Below, piece after piece: positions 1 to 5,754 of a DNA stretch of 14,639 nt. The notes beneath the pieces were generated by a model. That model saw only the letters and a program-made list of their open reading frames with translations, was not told the DNA's origin and made no database searches. A program made the translations under genes and the position numbers. The DNA comes from CAVSWN01 sp046728115 (GTDB lineage: Bacteria > Acidobacteriota > Vicinamibacteria > Vicinamibacterales > CAVVIG01), in NCBI GenBank assembly GCA_046728115.1, contig JBKPDW010000173.1:1-14639 (forward strand), written 5' to 3'. The stretch's first letter is position 1; each line of letters begins with the position of its first letter.

Positions 1-139
1 GGTCGACTGGTTCAATCATCGCCGGCTGCTCGAACCGATTGGGTATGTCCCGCCGGCGGAGTACGAGGCGCGCTACTATGAGCAGGCCGCAGTCGCCTGA
101 CTCACGTTAACCGCCCTCCGAGAATCCCGGTACGATTCA
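1..139 (+). mobile_element. Right end of an IS3-family insertion sequence
   Basis: The transposase tail is followed by a short non-coding tract that ends in CGGTACGATTCA at 128-139. Read from outside, this end begins TGAATCGTACCG, and IS3-family elements typically have TG...CA termini, so position 139 is the best estimate of the boundary. The left end and the target duplication are outside the window, so the boundary was not confirmed by a direct repeat. Beyond base 139, the minus-strand reading frame is that of a DsrE-family gene. The element therefore seems to have inserted into the 3' part of that gene. Confidence 0.8.
2..100 (+). CDS. IS3-family transposase, C-terminal end (partial)
   Basis: The frame opens at the left edge and reads through the last 32 residues of an IS3-family transposase (OrfB, DDE integrase core) before a TGA at 98-100. 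The tail contains WFNHRRLLEPIGYVPPAEYE followed by ARYY, the hallmark end of the IS3 integrase domain, where the final catalytic region gives way to the PPAE-E-YY tail. Only the C-terminus is present, so catalytic residues and the OrfA part lie outside the window and activity cannot be judged. The stop is followed about 40 bases later by the presumed terminal repeat of the element. The family assignment is firm and the subgroup is not. Confidence 0.93.
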   Translation, partial: VDWFNHRRLLEPIGYVPPAEYEARYYEQAAVA

Positions 140-418
140 GATCCTGCTCTGTCACCCCACGCGCGACGCTGCAGGCCCCTCAAACGTAGACCGGAATCTT
201 CGCTTGCACCACCTTCGCGATCAGCTCGGGCAACGGCGCAAACCCGACACCGTGAATCCCCTTGGCGATGGGTTCTTTCACGATGGTCACCGCTTCACCC
301 AGGAGCGCGATCGCGCACTCTTTCTCGCCACCCATCGCGCCGACCGCGAGCACGAACGCGAGCGTCGCCTTCGTGGGTCGTCGGTCGCGTGCGTCGCGAC
401 CGATAAAATCTTTGCCAT
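102..418 (-). pseudogene. DsrE-family sulfur-relay protein, probable selenoprotein, 3' end cut by IS element
   Basis: DsrE/YchN-fold proteins carry sulfane sulfur on a cysteine in sulfur-relay chains, often with TusA. The ATG at 418-416 follows an AGGAGGAGG Shine-Dalgarno tract and starts MAKILSVATHATDDP. The frame then slips by one base at a CCC run (377-375, expected CCCC) and continues TKATLAFVLAVGAMGG to KIPVYV. An in-frame TGA (182-180) follows, then GACSVARGVTEQDL. DsrE relatives have Cys where the TGA stands, in a YVC-xx-C...ARG pattern, so selenocysteine at about residue 80 is likely. The frame runs into IS sequence at 139 and stops at the TGA at 104-102, replacing the native C-terminus with about 10 foreign residues. 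It is the last gene of the operon. The frameshift may be an assembly error; the IS junction is not explained that way. Confidence 0.82.
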
Positions 419-439
419 CCTCCTCCTGTTTCTCGCGCG

Positions 440-678
440 TCAGCGCGTTTTTTCGATGACGAACCGGAACACGGGCTGGTCCGCATCGAGCAGTTCGCAC
501 GGGTAACCCAAGTCAGCCATCAGCGACGGACGTGTCTGGCGCGCGGGATAGTAATCAGTCGTGACCTCAAGCACCTCGCCGGGATTCATCTCCTTCAACG
601 TGAGACGCGTATCGACGGTGGGCCTGGGCACACCTGCCCGCGCAAATCGAGGCGGCGATGAATCGTGCGCTGCTGCAT
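440..678 (-). CDS. tusA: TusA/SirA-family sulfurtransferase (one-base frameshift)
   Basis: TusA proteins are small cytoplasmic sulfur carriers that hold a persulfide on the Cys of a CPxP motif and pass it to partners such as DsrE. The ATG at 678-676 has GGAGA upstream and starts MQQRTIHRRLDLRGQVCP. The frame then breaks at a CCC run (628-626, expected CCCC) and continues RPTVDTRLTLKEMNPGEVLE through to FVIEKTR at 440. With the missing C restored, the motif is CPRP with Cys at residue 17. The protein would be about 79 residues, the usual TusA length, with the GE-L-V and C-terminal F-I-K features present. It sits 15 nt after the methyltransferase stop and 21 nt before dsrE. The symbol denotes the family; the specific partner is unknown. 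Confidence 0.87.
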
Positions 679-693
679 GGTTCTCCTACGCTC

Positions 694-1475
694 TCACGCG
701 CGAATGGCCGACAGATTGACACCCATCACGCCGTACTTTCGCGCGATCTTTTCCTTCGACGTCGCCTCGAAACAACCGAATCGGTGGGTTATGCACACGT
801 CGGTGAAGCCCGCATCCCGGAACGCCGCCACCAGCTCTGCTTCCAGCAGAGCACCGGCGATTCAACCAGTCCAGAGGTCGATGTCCCGCCGCGCGTCCTC
901 CGACAACTCGACGCCAAGCACGATGTCGGCGATCCGTGCCCGGCCTCCGGGCTTCAGCACGCGTCGGATCTCGGCGATCGCGTCCATCTTGTCGGGCACG
1001 AGATTCAGCACGCTGTTGGAGATGACGATGTCGTCGCGTTGCTCTCGACGGGAAGTGCGGTCGCGTCGCCGTCGCGCACGTCCACCTGGGCCAGTCCGCA
1101 CGCTTCGGCGCCGCGCCGTGTACGATCGCGCATCGATTCAGTCATGTCCACGCCGATGGCGCGTCCCTGCGGGCCCACATGAAACGCGGCCAACAAGAGA
1201 TCCGTTCCAGCGCCGCTGCCGATGTCGACGACCGTGGCGCCGACGGGCTTCGACGCCACCGCGTGCGGATTGCCGACGCCAGCGAATGACTCGGAGACGG
1301 TGCGGGGAATCTTCGACAGTTCGGCGGCGTCGTAGTTGAGGCGCTGCGCCGCATACTCTGGGCCGCGGTGAAAATGAAACTCACCCGATGGATCGGCAGC
1401 CACGCGCGAATAGATCGACTTGATCTCCGCTCGCAGCCTCAGGGTGTCGAGATCGACCGGACATGCGATCGCCAT
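694..1475 (-). CDS. ArsM-like SAM methyltransferase, probable selenoprotein (one-base frameshift)
   Basis: This class I SAM methyltransferase resembles arsenite methyltransferases. The ATG at 1475-1473 lies 6 nt after the MFS stop. The SAM motif is VVDIGSGAGTDLLLAA, followed by GRAIGVDMT. One base is missing around 1033-1042, after LPVESN, and homology continues DIVISNSVLNLVPDK, RRVLKPGGRARIADIV and DIDLWTG. An in-frame TGA (864-862) follows, then IAGALLEAELVAAFRDAGF and on to a TGA at 696-694. ArsM enzymes have a conserved arsenic-binding Cys in this W-G-C-xxGAL context, so the TGA most likely encodes Sec, at about residue 205 of 260. A SECIS-like stem-loop follows. The N-terminal Cys pair of classic ArsM is not evident, so the substrate could be arsenite or another soft metalloid. 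Confidence 0.87.
834..852 (-). promoter_or_regulatory. SECIS-like stem-loop after the ArsM-like UGA
   Basis: In the mRNA sense, GCTCTGC-TGGAA-GCAGAGC forms a perfect 7-bp stem with a 5-nt loop. It starts 10 nt after the TGA at 864-862, with the loop 17-21 nt after it. Bacterial SECIS elements are described as a stem-loop just downstream of UGA with a small apical loop carrying a G in its first two positions, and this element (loop UGGAA) fits. It lies within coding sequence, as bacterial SECIS elements do. No folding calculation was run. Confidence 0.72.
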
Positions 1476-1481
1476 ACCTGT

Positions 1482-2735
1482 TCACTTCTCCGAGTAACGT
1501 GATGTTTCATCCATCCGAACCGCGGCAATGACGCCTGATACGAACGTGATGCCGGCAACCAGCCACATCGCCGCCGGCACGCCCATCGCGTCCGCCGTCA
1601 GCCCCGCCAGTACTGCACCCACCGCGTACCCCAGATCGCGCCACAAGCGGTAGACGCCGACGGCTGACGCTCGCCACGACGGCAACGCGACATCGCCAAT
1701 CGCCGCGAGCAACGTGGGATACACCATCGCGGTCCCGATACCGAGCAGCACGGCGCCCGCGGCGAACCAGACGAAGGTCTGGACCAGGACGATGAGGCCG
1801 ATGGCAAGAGCCTGAATCCACATGCCAGCGGCAATCAACCATTTTCGGCCCACCCAATCCGACAAGGCGCCCGTTCCGAGTTGCGCAAGCCCCCAGGTGG
1901 CCGGATAAATGGCGGCGAGTACCCCAATGCGGTCGAGGCTGATGTTGGCGGCGGAAAACACCAACGGAAAGAGACCCCACGCCATGCCGTCATTCAGATT
2001 GTTGACGAGGCCGGCCTGACTGATAGTCGACAGATTGCGATCGGTTAGCGTGGTTCGCCAGAAGACATCGCCCGCTGCCGTATCTGGTGCAGCGACGACA
2101 CGCGATTCGATTGCGACGTGACCCGAGGTCTCACGAATGAGCAGCAGCGACAGCATCAACCCCAGGACGACGAACGCGACACCCGGATAAAACGGCTCGG
2201 GACGCAATCCGGTGTGAGTGGCGATCCACCCGGTCGCGAGCGCGGCACCGGCGAGGGATACGTACCCCGCACATTCATTCAGGCCCATCGCCAATCCGCG
2301 ACGCGCCGGGCCCACCAGATCGATTTTCATGATCACCGTCGTCGACCACGTGAAACCCTGGCTGATCCCAAGCAGCAGGTTGGCGGCGAGGATCCAGTTC
2401 CAGCTCGGACCCCACATCAGCATGAACGGAACCGGAACGGCGACAAGCCACCCGGCGATGAGCACGCGCCTGCGGCCGACGCGGTCCGCGAACCGGCCGG
2501 CGAGGTAGTTCGTGACGGCTTTGGACACGCCAAAGACAACGATGAATGCGAGTATGGCCGTCCGAGCGACGAGGTGGAATTCCTGTTCGGCGATCGGCGG
2601 CAGAATCGTGCGCTCGATGCCGACCATGGCGCCAACGAACGCGTTGACAATGACGAGCAGCGTGAACTGCGCCGCGTTCTCACGCAGCCCGAGCTGGATA
2701 GTGGCCGGCCGTTCGCGCGCAAGCGGCACGGTCAC
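1482..2735 (-). CDS. MFS transporter
   Basis: A 417-residue major facilitator superfamily protein of the inner membrane, with about 12 hydrophobic segments. The N-half has the family loop motif as GRFADRVGRRRVLIAG, and the C-half repeat has GALSDWVGRKWLIAAG. I chose the GTG at 2735-2733 because it overlaps the upstream MBL stop in a GTGA junction. The open frame extends 60 codons further, but that stretch is a shadow of the MBL gene. The gene lies between the MBL and ArsM-like genes. By position it may export a product of the operon, such as a methylated or thiolated metalloid, but the sequence does not show the substrate. Confidence 0.93.
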   Translation of the reverse strand: MTVPLARERPATIQLGLRENAAQFTLLVIVNAFVGAMVGIERTILPPIAEQEFHLVARTAILAFIVVFGVSKAVTNYLAGRFADRVGRRRVLIAGWLVAVPVPFMLMWGPSWNWILAANLLLGISQGFTWSTTVIMKIDLVGPARRGLAMGLNECAGYVSLAGAALATGWIATHTGLRPEPFYPGVAFVVLGLMLSLLLIRETSGHVAIESRVVAAPDTAAGDVFWRTTLTDRNLSTISQAGLVNNLNDGMAWGLFPLVFSAANISLDRIGVLAAIYPATWGLAQLGTGALSDWVGRKWLIAAGMWIQALAIGLIVLVQTFVWFAAGAVLLGIGTAMVYPTLLAAIGDVALPSWRASAVGVYRLWRDLGYAVGAVLAGLTADAMGVPAAMWLVAGITFVSGVIAAVRMDETSRYSEK

Positions 2736-3475
2736 GCGCGCACCGTGGTGCCGGCGCCGCGGTTGAACGCGAGGATCGTTTCCATCTCGTCCGGCTTTGC
2801 TGGAACGTTCGACAGGGCGTCGATGAATCCATCGCGATCGAGCGACAGCATCGGATTCCAGCGACGCTCGAAGGCGATCGTGCTCGTGGGCTTCCCGCTC
2901 AACCCCGCGCCGCACAGCGAGCTCGAGAAATGCCCTGGAAAGATCTCGATATCGTCGGCCAGCGTGAGCAGTTTGCGGTGCAGGCTTTCATGGAGTAATG
3001 CCGCGTTTTCGCGCGCATGGCCTGGGAGATCCGGGCGTCCAACCGCGCCTACGAACAGCGTGTCGCCAGTCAACACGAACCACGGCTCGGGGCCGCGCTT
3101 CAAATCCGTGACGAGCAGACACATGCTCTCCGGCGAGTGGCCAGGTGTGTGCAGCGCCTTGATGCGGGTGTTCCCGAGCTCGATCTCCTCGCCGTCGTGA
3201 ACCGGCGTGAACCCGAACGTGACGTCCGCGGATTCGTGCAGGCAATAGCTGGCGCCGCTCTGCGCGGCCAGCTGCCGCCCACCAGACCGATGATCGGCGT
3301 GGACATGCGTGTCGATCGCGTGCGTGATTCGCATGTTCTTGCTGGCTGCGAATTCGATATACGCGTTCACATCCTCGATCCGCGCATCGACGACTGCGCA
3401 TCGACCAAGCGTGCCGCATCCGAACAGGTACGAGGCGCAACCCCGATCGTCGTTGTAATGAGGTCGGAAGATCAT
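2732..3475 (-). CDS. MBL-fold metallohydrolase, persulfide dioxygenase-like
   Basis: A 247-residue metallo-beta-lactamase-fold protein of the rhodanese-associated, ETHE1/Blh-like type, whose known members oxidise glutathione persulfide to sulfite with a mononuclear iron. Metal ligands appear as HVHADH (residues 57-62), the His of HTPGHSPES (113), the Asp of LTGDTLF (138) and the His of FPGH (182). The stretch FVGAVGRPDLPGHA is typical of this subgroup. The ATG at 3475-3473 overlaps the stop of the ArsR-rhodanese gene (ATGA), and GAGGG lies upstream. The open frame runs 18 codons further, but that part is the rhodanese tail out of frame. The gene is translationally coupled to genes on both sides. 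The enzymatic assignment rests on motifs only. Confidence 0.91.
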   Translation of the reverse strand: MIFRPHYNDDRGCASYLFGCGTLGRCAVVDARIEDVNAYIEFAASKNMRITHAIDTHVHADHRSGGRQLAAQSGASYCLHESADVTFGFTPVHDGEEIELGNTRIKALHTPGHSPESMCLLVTDLKRGPEPWFVLTGDTLFVGAVGRPDLPGHARENAALLHESLHRKLLTLADDIEIFPGHFSSSLCGAGLSGKPTSTIAFERRWNPMLSLDRDGFIDALSNVPAKPDEMETILAFNRGAGTTVRA

Positions 3476-4167
3476 CGGAGCCCTCTTGCTTCGGTTCCGG
3501 TTGCCACCGGCAGACCGGCCGCGCGCCATTCCGGAAAGCCATCGAGCATCCGCCGCGCGTGGCGGCCTTTGGCGCGCAGGAGTTCGACGGCGCGATCCGC
3601 GTACACACAGTACGGTCCGCGGCAGTAGGCGACGTACTCCTTGTCCTTGGGAAGTGTCTGAAGTCGGCGATGCAGATCATCGACCGGGACAGAAATGGCG
3701 CCGGCAATATGGCCAGCGACGTACTCTGCAGCAGGACGCGTATCGAGAATCACGACCTGCTTCGACCGCGCGCGCTTGAGCAGCTCCGCGAACGGGACGA
3801 GTTCTGCGTCATCACGATCGCCGAAGTGCTCGTGAACCAGGCGCTCCAGATCCGCCAGCCGACGTTCGGCGACCGTCCGGACGACGTTCGTCAGGTCGAA
3901 CACATCCGGACCAGCCAGGCGGTAATGGACGAACAGTCCGTCTTTGCGGCTGTCGACGAGCGCCGCCTGACGCAGCGCCTGCAGGTGCTGAGACGTGTTC
4001 GCGAGCGACAAGCCGATTTCGGTCGCCAGCGACTCCACGGTGCGCTCGCCCTGCGCGAGAAGTTCGAGCATTTCGAGGCGATGCGGGTTGGCGAGTGCTT
4101 TGGTGATGCGGGCAAACTGGCCGTACAGCTGTTCTTTGAACTGTCGATGGCCATCTCGGACGGTCAT
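3472..4167 (-). CDS. ArsR-family repressor fused to a rhodanese domain
   Basis: A 231-residue protein. Residues 10-90 form an ArsR winged helix (NPHRLEMLELLAQGERTVES, then a recognition helix around SLANTSQHLQALRQA). Residues 135-222 form a rhodanese domain (VVILDTRPAAEYVAGHIAGA, then active loop YCRGPYC with Cys182 and Cys187, ending FPEWRAAGLPV). These two cysteines are the only ones in the protein, so the usual ArsR arsenite-binding cysteines are missing. Sensing through a rhodanese persulfide is the natural inference. The ATG at 4167-4165 is the first start that keeps the whole helix set. It has no Shine-Dalgarno, and the promoter suggests a nearly leaderless mRNA. It heads the operon and probably represses it through the palindrome just upstream. 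Confidence 0.94.
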   Translation of the reverse strand: MTVRDGHRQFKEQLYGQFARITKALANPHRLEMLELLAQGERTVESLATEIGLSLANTSQHLQALRQAALVDSRKDGLFVHYRLAGPDVFDLTNVVRTVAERRLADLERLVHEHFGDRDDAELVPFAELLKRARSKQVVILDTRPAAEYVAGHIAGAISVPVDDLHRRLQTLPKDKEYVAYCRGPYCVYADRAVELLRAKGRHARRMLDGFPEWRAAGLPVATGTEARGLR

Positions 4168-4169
4168 AG

Positions 4170-4193
4170 TCAAGTAATTGGTATAGTACTTGA
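4170..4193. promoter_or_regulatory. Palindromic operator of the ArsR-rhodanese regulator
   Basis: TCAAGTA (4170-4176) and TACTTGA (4187-4193) form a perfect 7-bp inverted repeat with a 10-bp AT-rich centre. It covers the proposed -10 box and start region of the leftward operon. That position and size suit a dimeric ArsR repressor that blocks RNA polymerase. It also lies 40 bp upstream of the rightward methyltransferase start, so both directions may be controlled together. Confidence 0.75.
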
Positions 4194-4206
4194 TTAGCCT
4201 TGTCAA
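4180..4206 (-). promoter_or_regulatory. Sigma-70-type promoter of the leftward operon
   Basis: On the minus strand a perfect -35 hexamer, TTGACA (4206-4201), is followed by 15 bases and then TATACC (4185-4180) as the best -10. Spacing is slightly short of the usual 17. Transcription would begin near 4173, only about 6 nt before the ATG at 4167, which gives an almost leaderless message. The -10 lies inside the palindromic operator. Confidence 0.6.
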
Positions 4207-4232
4207 CCCTCGCGTGGGACATAGTCTCCGGG

Positions 4233-5030
4233 ATGGTCCCGTTCGATCCCGTCGTCGCGGGGTACGACGCCGTGTACGCCGCTTTGGCGAGGAGCCCGAC
4301 ACTCGTAGGCATTTGGCGCGAGCATGCGCTCGGATCGGACTATCCGACGGGGTTCGAACATCTGAGCTTCCTCACGTTCGCCGAGCTTCGGGGAATGGCC
4401 GCCGCGCTCTTTCGTGACCAGCGCGGAACATTGATCGACCTCGGATGCGGTGGCGGCGGTCCAGGGCTCTGGGTCGTCGGGCAATCGAAGGGCCGGCTGC
4501 TCGGGTTCGATGCGTCCACGGCCGGACTCGCTGCCGCACGCCAGCGAGCGCGACGGCTCGGCTTGGCCGAGGTCTCGGGATTCGTTGCCGCTCGCTTCGA
4601 GAGCCTGGCTATCCAAAGCGAATCCGCCGAGATCGTGATGAGCGTAGATGCCCTGCAGTACTCCTTGGACAAACGGGCCGCGTTTCTCGAGGTCGCGCGA
4701 GTGCTCCGCTCCGATGGCCGATTCGTGTTCTCAGCGTTCGAGGTCAATCCGTCAGCCGTCGCGGGTCTGCCGACCCTCGGCGTCGATCCAGTCACCGATT
4801 TTCGACCGATGCTCGAGGCGGCCGGGTTCGACGTCGAGAGCTACGACGAAACCGTTGACTGGGAACGGCGCGTCAGAGACACGTATGAGGCCGTGCGGGT
4901 CGCCTTGCCACGCTTGTCAATTGAATTGGGAGATCGCGCGGCCACCGCCCTTGGCTTCGAGGTTTCGCTGACGCTTCACCGGTCGATGTACCGTCGTCGC
5001 GTCATCGTCGCCGCCGTGCGAAGGGGTTGA
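4233..5030 (+). CDS. Class I SAM-dependent methyltransferase
   Basis: A predicted cytoplasmic methyltransferase of 265 residues if the ATG at 4233 is used; a TTG at 4200 would add 11 residues. The SAM-binding motif I is LIDLGCGGGGPGLWVV, followed by the acidic strand end GFDAS, and later motifs include VMSVDALQYSLDKRAAFLEV and RVLRSDGRFVFSAF. The C-terminal part is less conserved and should carry substrate specificity. The gene is divergent from the ArsR operon and shares its 65-bp control region, so it may be part of the same response. It converges with the response regulator gene, 17 bp away. It lacks the Cys/Sec context of ArsM. The methyl acceptor is not evident. Confidence 0.88.
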   Translation: MVPFDPVVAGYDAVYAALARSPTLVGIWREHALGSDYPTGFEHLSFLTFAELRGMAAALFRDQRGTLIDLGCGGGGPGLWVVGQSKGRLLGFDASTAGLAAARQRARRLGLAEVSGFVAARFESLAIQSESAEIVMSVDALQYSLDKRAAFLEVARVLRSDGRFVFSAFEVNPSAVAGLPTLGVDPVTDFRPMLEAAGFDVESYDETVDWERRVRDTYEAVRVALPRLSIELGDRAATALGFEVSLTLHRSMYRRRVIVAAVRRG

Positions 5031-5047
5031 TTCGAGAATCGACGAAA

Positions 5048-5752
5048 TCAGGATTGTTCGTCCTGCCGAAGTCTGTATCCGGCCTTCCGTGACGTCAGGA
5101 TGTACTTTGGCCGCGAGGGATCGTTTTCCAGCTTCCGGCGGAGTTCGGCGACGTGCGTGTCGACGGTTCGCGTTAGCACCGACGATGCGTGCCCCCACAC
5201 CTCTTTCAGCAAGTCGAGCCTCGACACGACAGCCCCGCGGCGCTGAGCAAGTGCGAGCAGTAGGTTGAATTCCATCGGCGTGACGGAGACGGTCTGTGCG
5301 CCCTTTTGAACGGTCCGCGTCGCCGGGTCGATCGTGACGTCGCCGAAACGGACCGCGGGCGCTTGTCGAGCACCAAGACCGCTGCGGCGCATCACCGCCT
5401 CGACGCGCGCGATCAATTCCAAGATCCCAAACGGCTTTGTCACGTAATCGTCTGCGCCGAGCCTGAACCCGCGCACTTTATCCGCTTCCTCGGTTCGCGC
5501 CGTCAGAATGACCACCGGGACGGCGTTTCCTTCATTTCGCAGCTCGCGCAACACGTGATGCCCGTCGAGCGACGGCAGCATGAGATCGAGGACGATCAAG
5601 TCGGGTTGGAGCTCGCGGGCGCGCGTCAGGCCTGAGCGGCCGTCGGTTGCAAGGTCGACGCGATACCCCTCGATTTCGAGGTTGTTGCGCAGCCCGAACG
5701 CCAGATCCTCGTTGTCCTCGATCACGAGAATCCGCGCGAGCGGAGCGCCCAC
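5048..5752 (-). CDS. OmpR/PhoB-family response regulator
   Basis: A 234-residue two-component regulator. The receiver domain (residues 7-120) has the acidic pair in VIEDNED, phospho-acceptor Asp56 in LIVLDLMLP and the conserved Lys106 in YVTKPF. The C-terminal winged helix (about 135-230) reads VSVTPMEFNLLLALA, then RTVDTHVAELRRKLE and ILTSRKAGYRL, which is typical of OmpR/PhoB DNA binding. The GTG at 5752-5750 has a GGAGG tract 6-7 nt upstream that lies across the end of the histidine kinase gene. It is co-transcribed with and follows the kinase. Its likely target is the palindrome between the kinase and the rightward selenoprotein operon, but this is inferred from position only. Confidence 0.96.
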   Translation of the reverse strand: MGAPLARILVIEDNEDLAFGLRNNLEIEGYRVDLATDGRSGLTRARELQPDLIVLDLMLPSLDGHHVLRELRNEGNAVPVVILTARTEEADKVRGFRLGADDYVTKPFGILELIARVEAVMRRSGLGARQAPAVRFGDVTIDPATRTVQKGAQTVSVTPMEFNLLLALAQRRGAVVSRLDLLKEVWGHASSVLTRTVDTHVAELRRKLENDPSRPKYILTSRKAGYRLRQDEQS

Positions 5753-5754
5753 GA

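Noticed and set aside
143..175. Clear SECIS hairpin after the DsrE UGA
   Set aside because: Only CCTGC/GCAGG with a 23-nt interior, or a 3-bp GCG/CGC stem, could be found. This is too weak to list as a feature, although the protein homology still favours Sec.
204..506. Plus-strand open frames over 204-1339
   Set aside because: They are antisense shadows of dsrE, tusA and the arsM-like gene. Their compositions are Arg/Ser-rich and no family features appear.
440..678. TusA as a further selenoprotein
   Set aside because: Its active Cys is encoded as TGC in CPRP; the only problem in the gene is the one-base frameshift, with no in-frame TGA before its end once that is corrected.
862..1101. Separate 79-residue protein on the minus strand
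   Set aside because: It is the C-terminal half of the ArsM-like methyltransferase after a one-base slip. Its first 25 or so residues are out-of-frame noise and the rest continues the SAM domain.
2736..2915. Longer N-terminus for the MFS transporter
   Set aside because: The extra 60 residues overlap the MBL gene out of frame and are charged, unlike an MFS N-terminus. The GTG at 2735 forms a coupled start.
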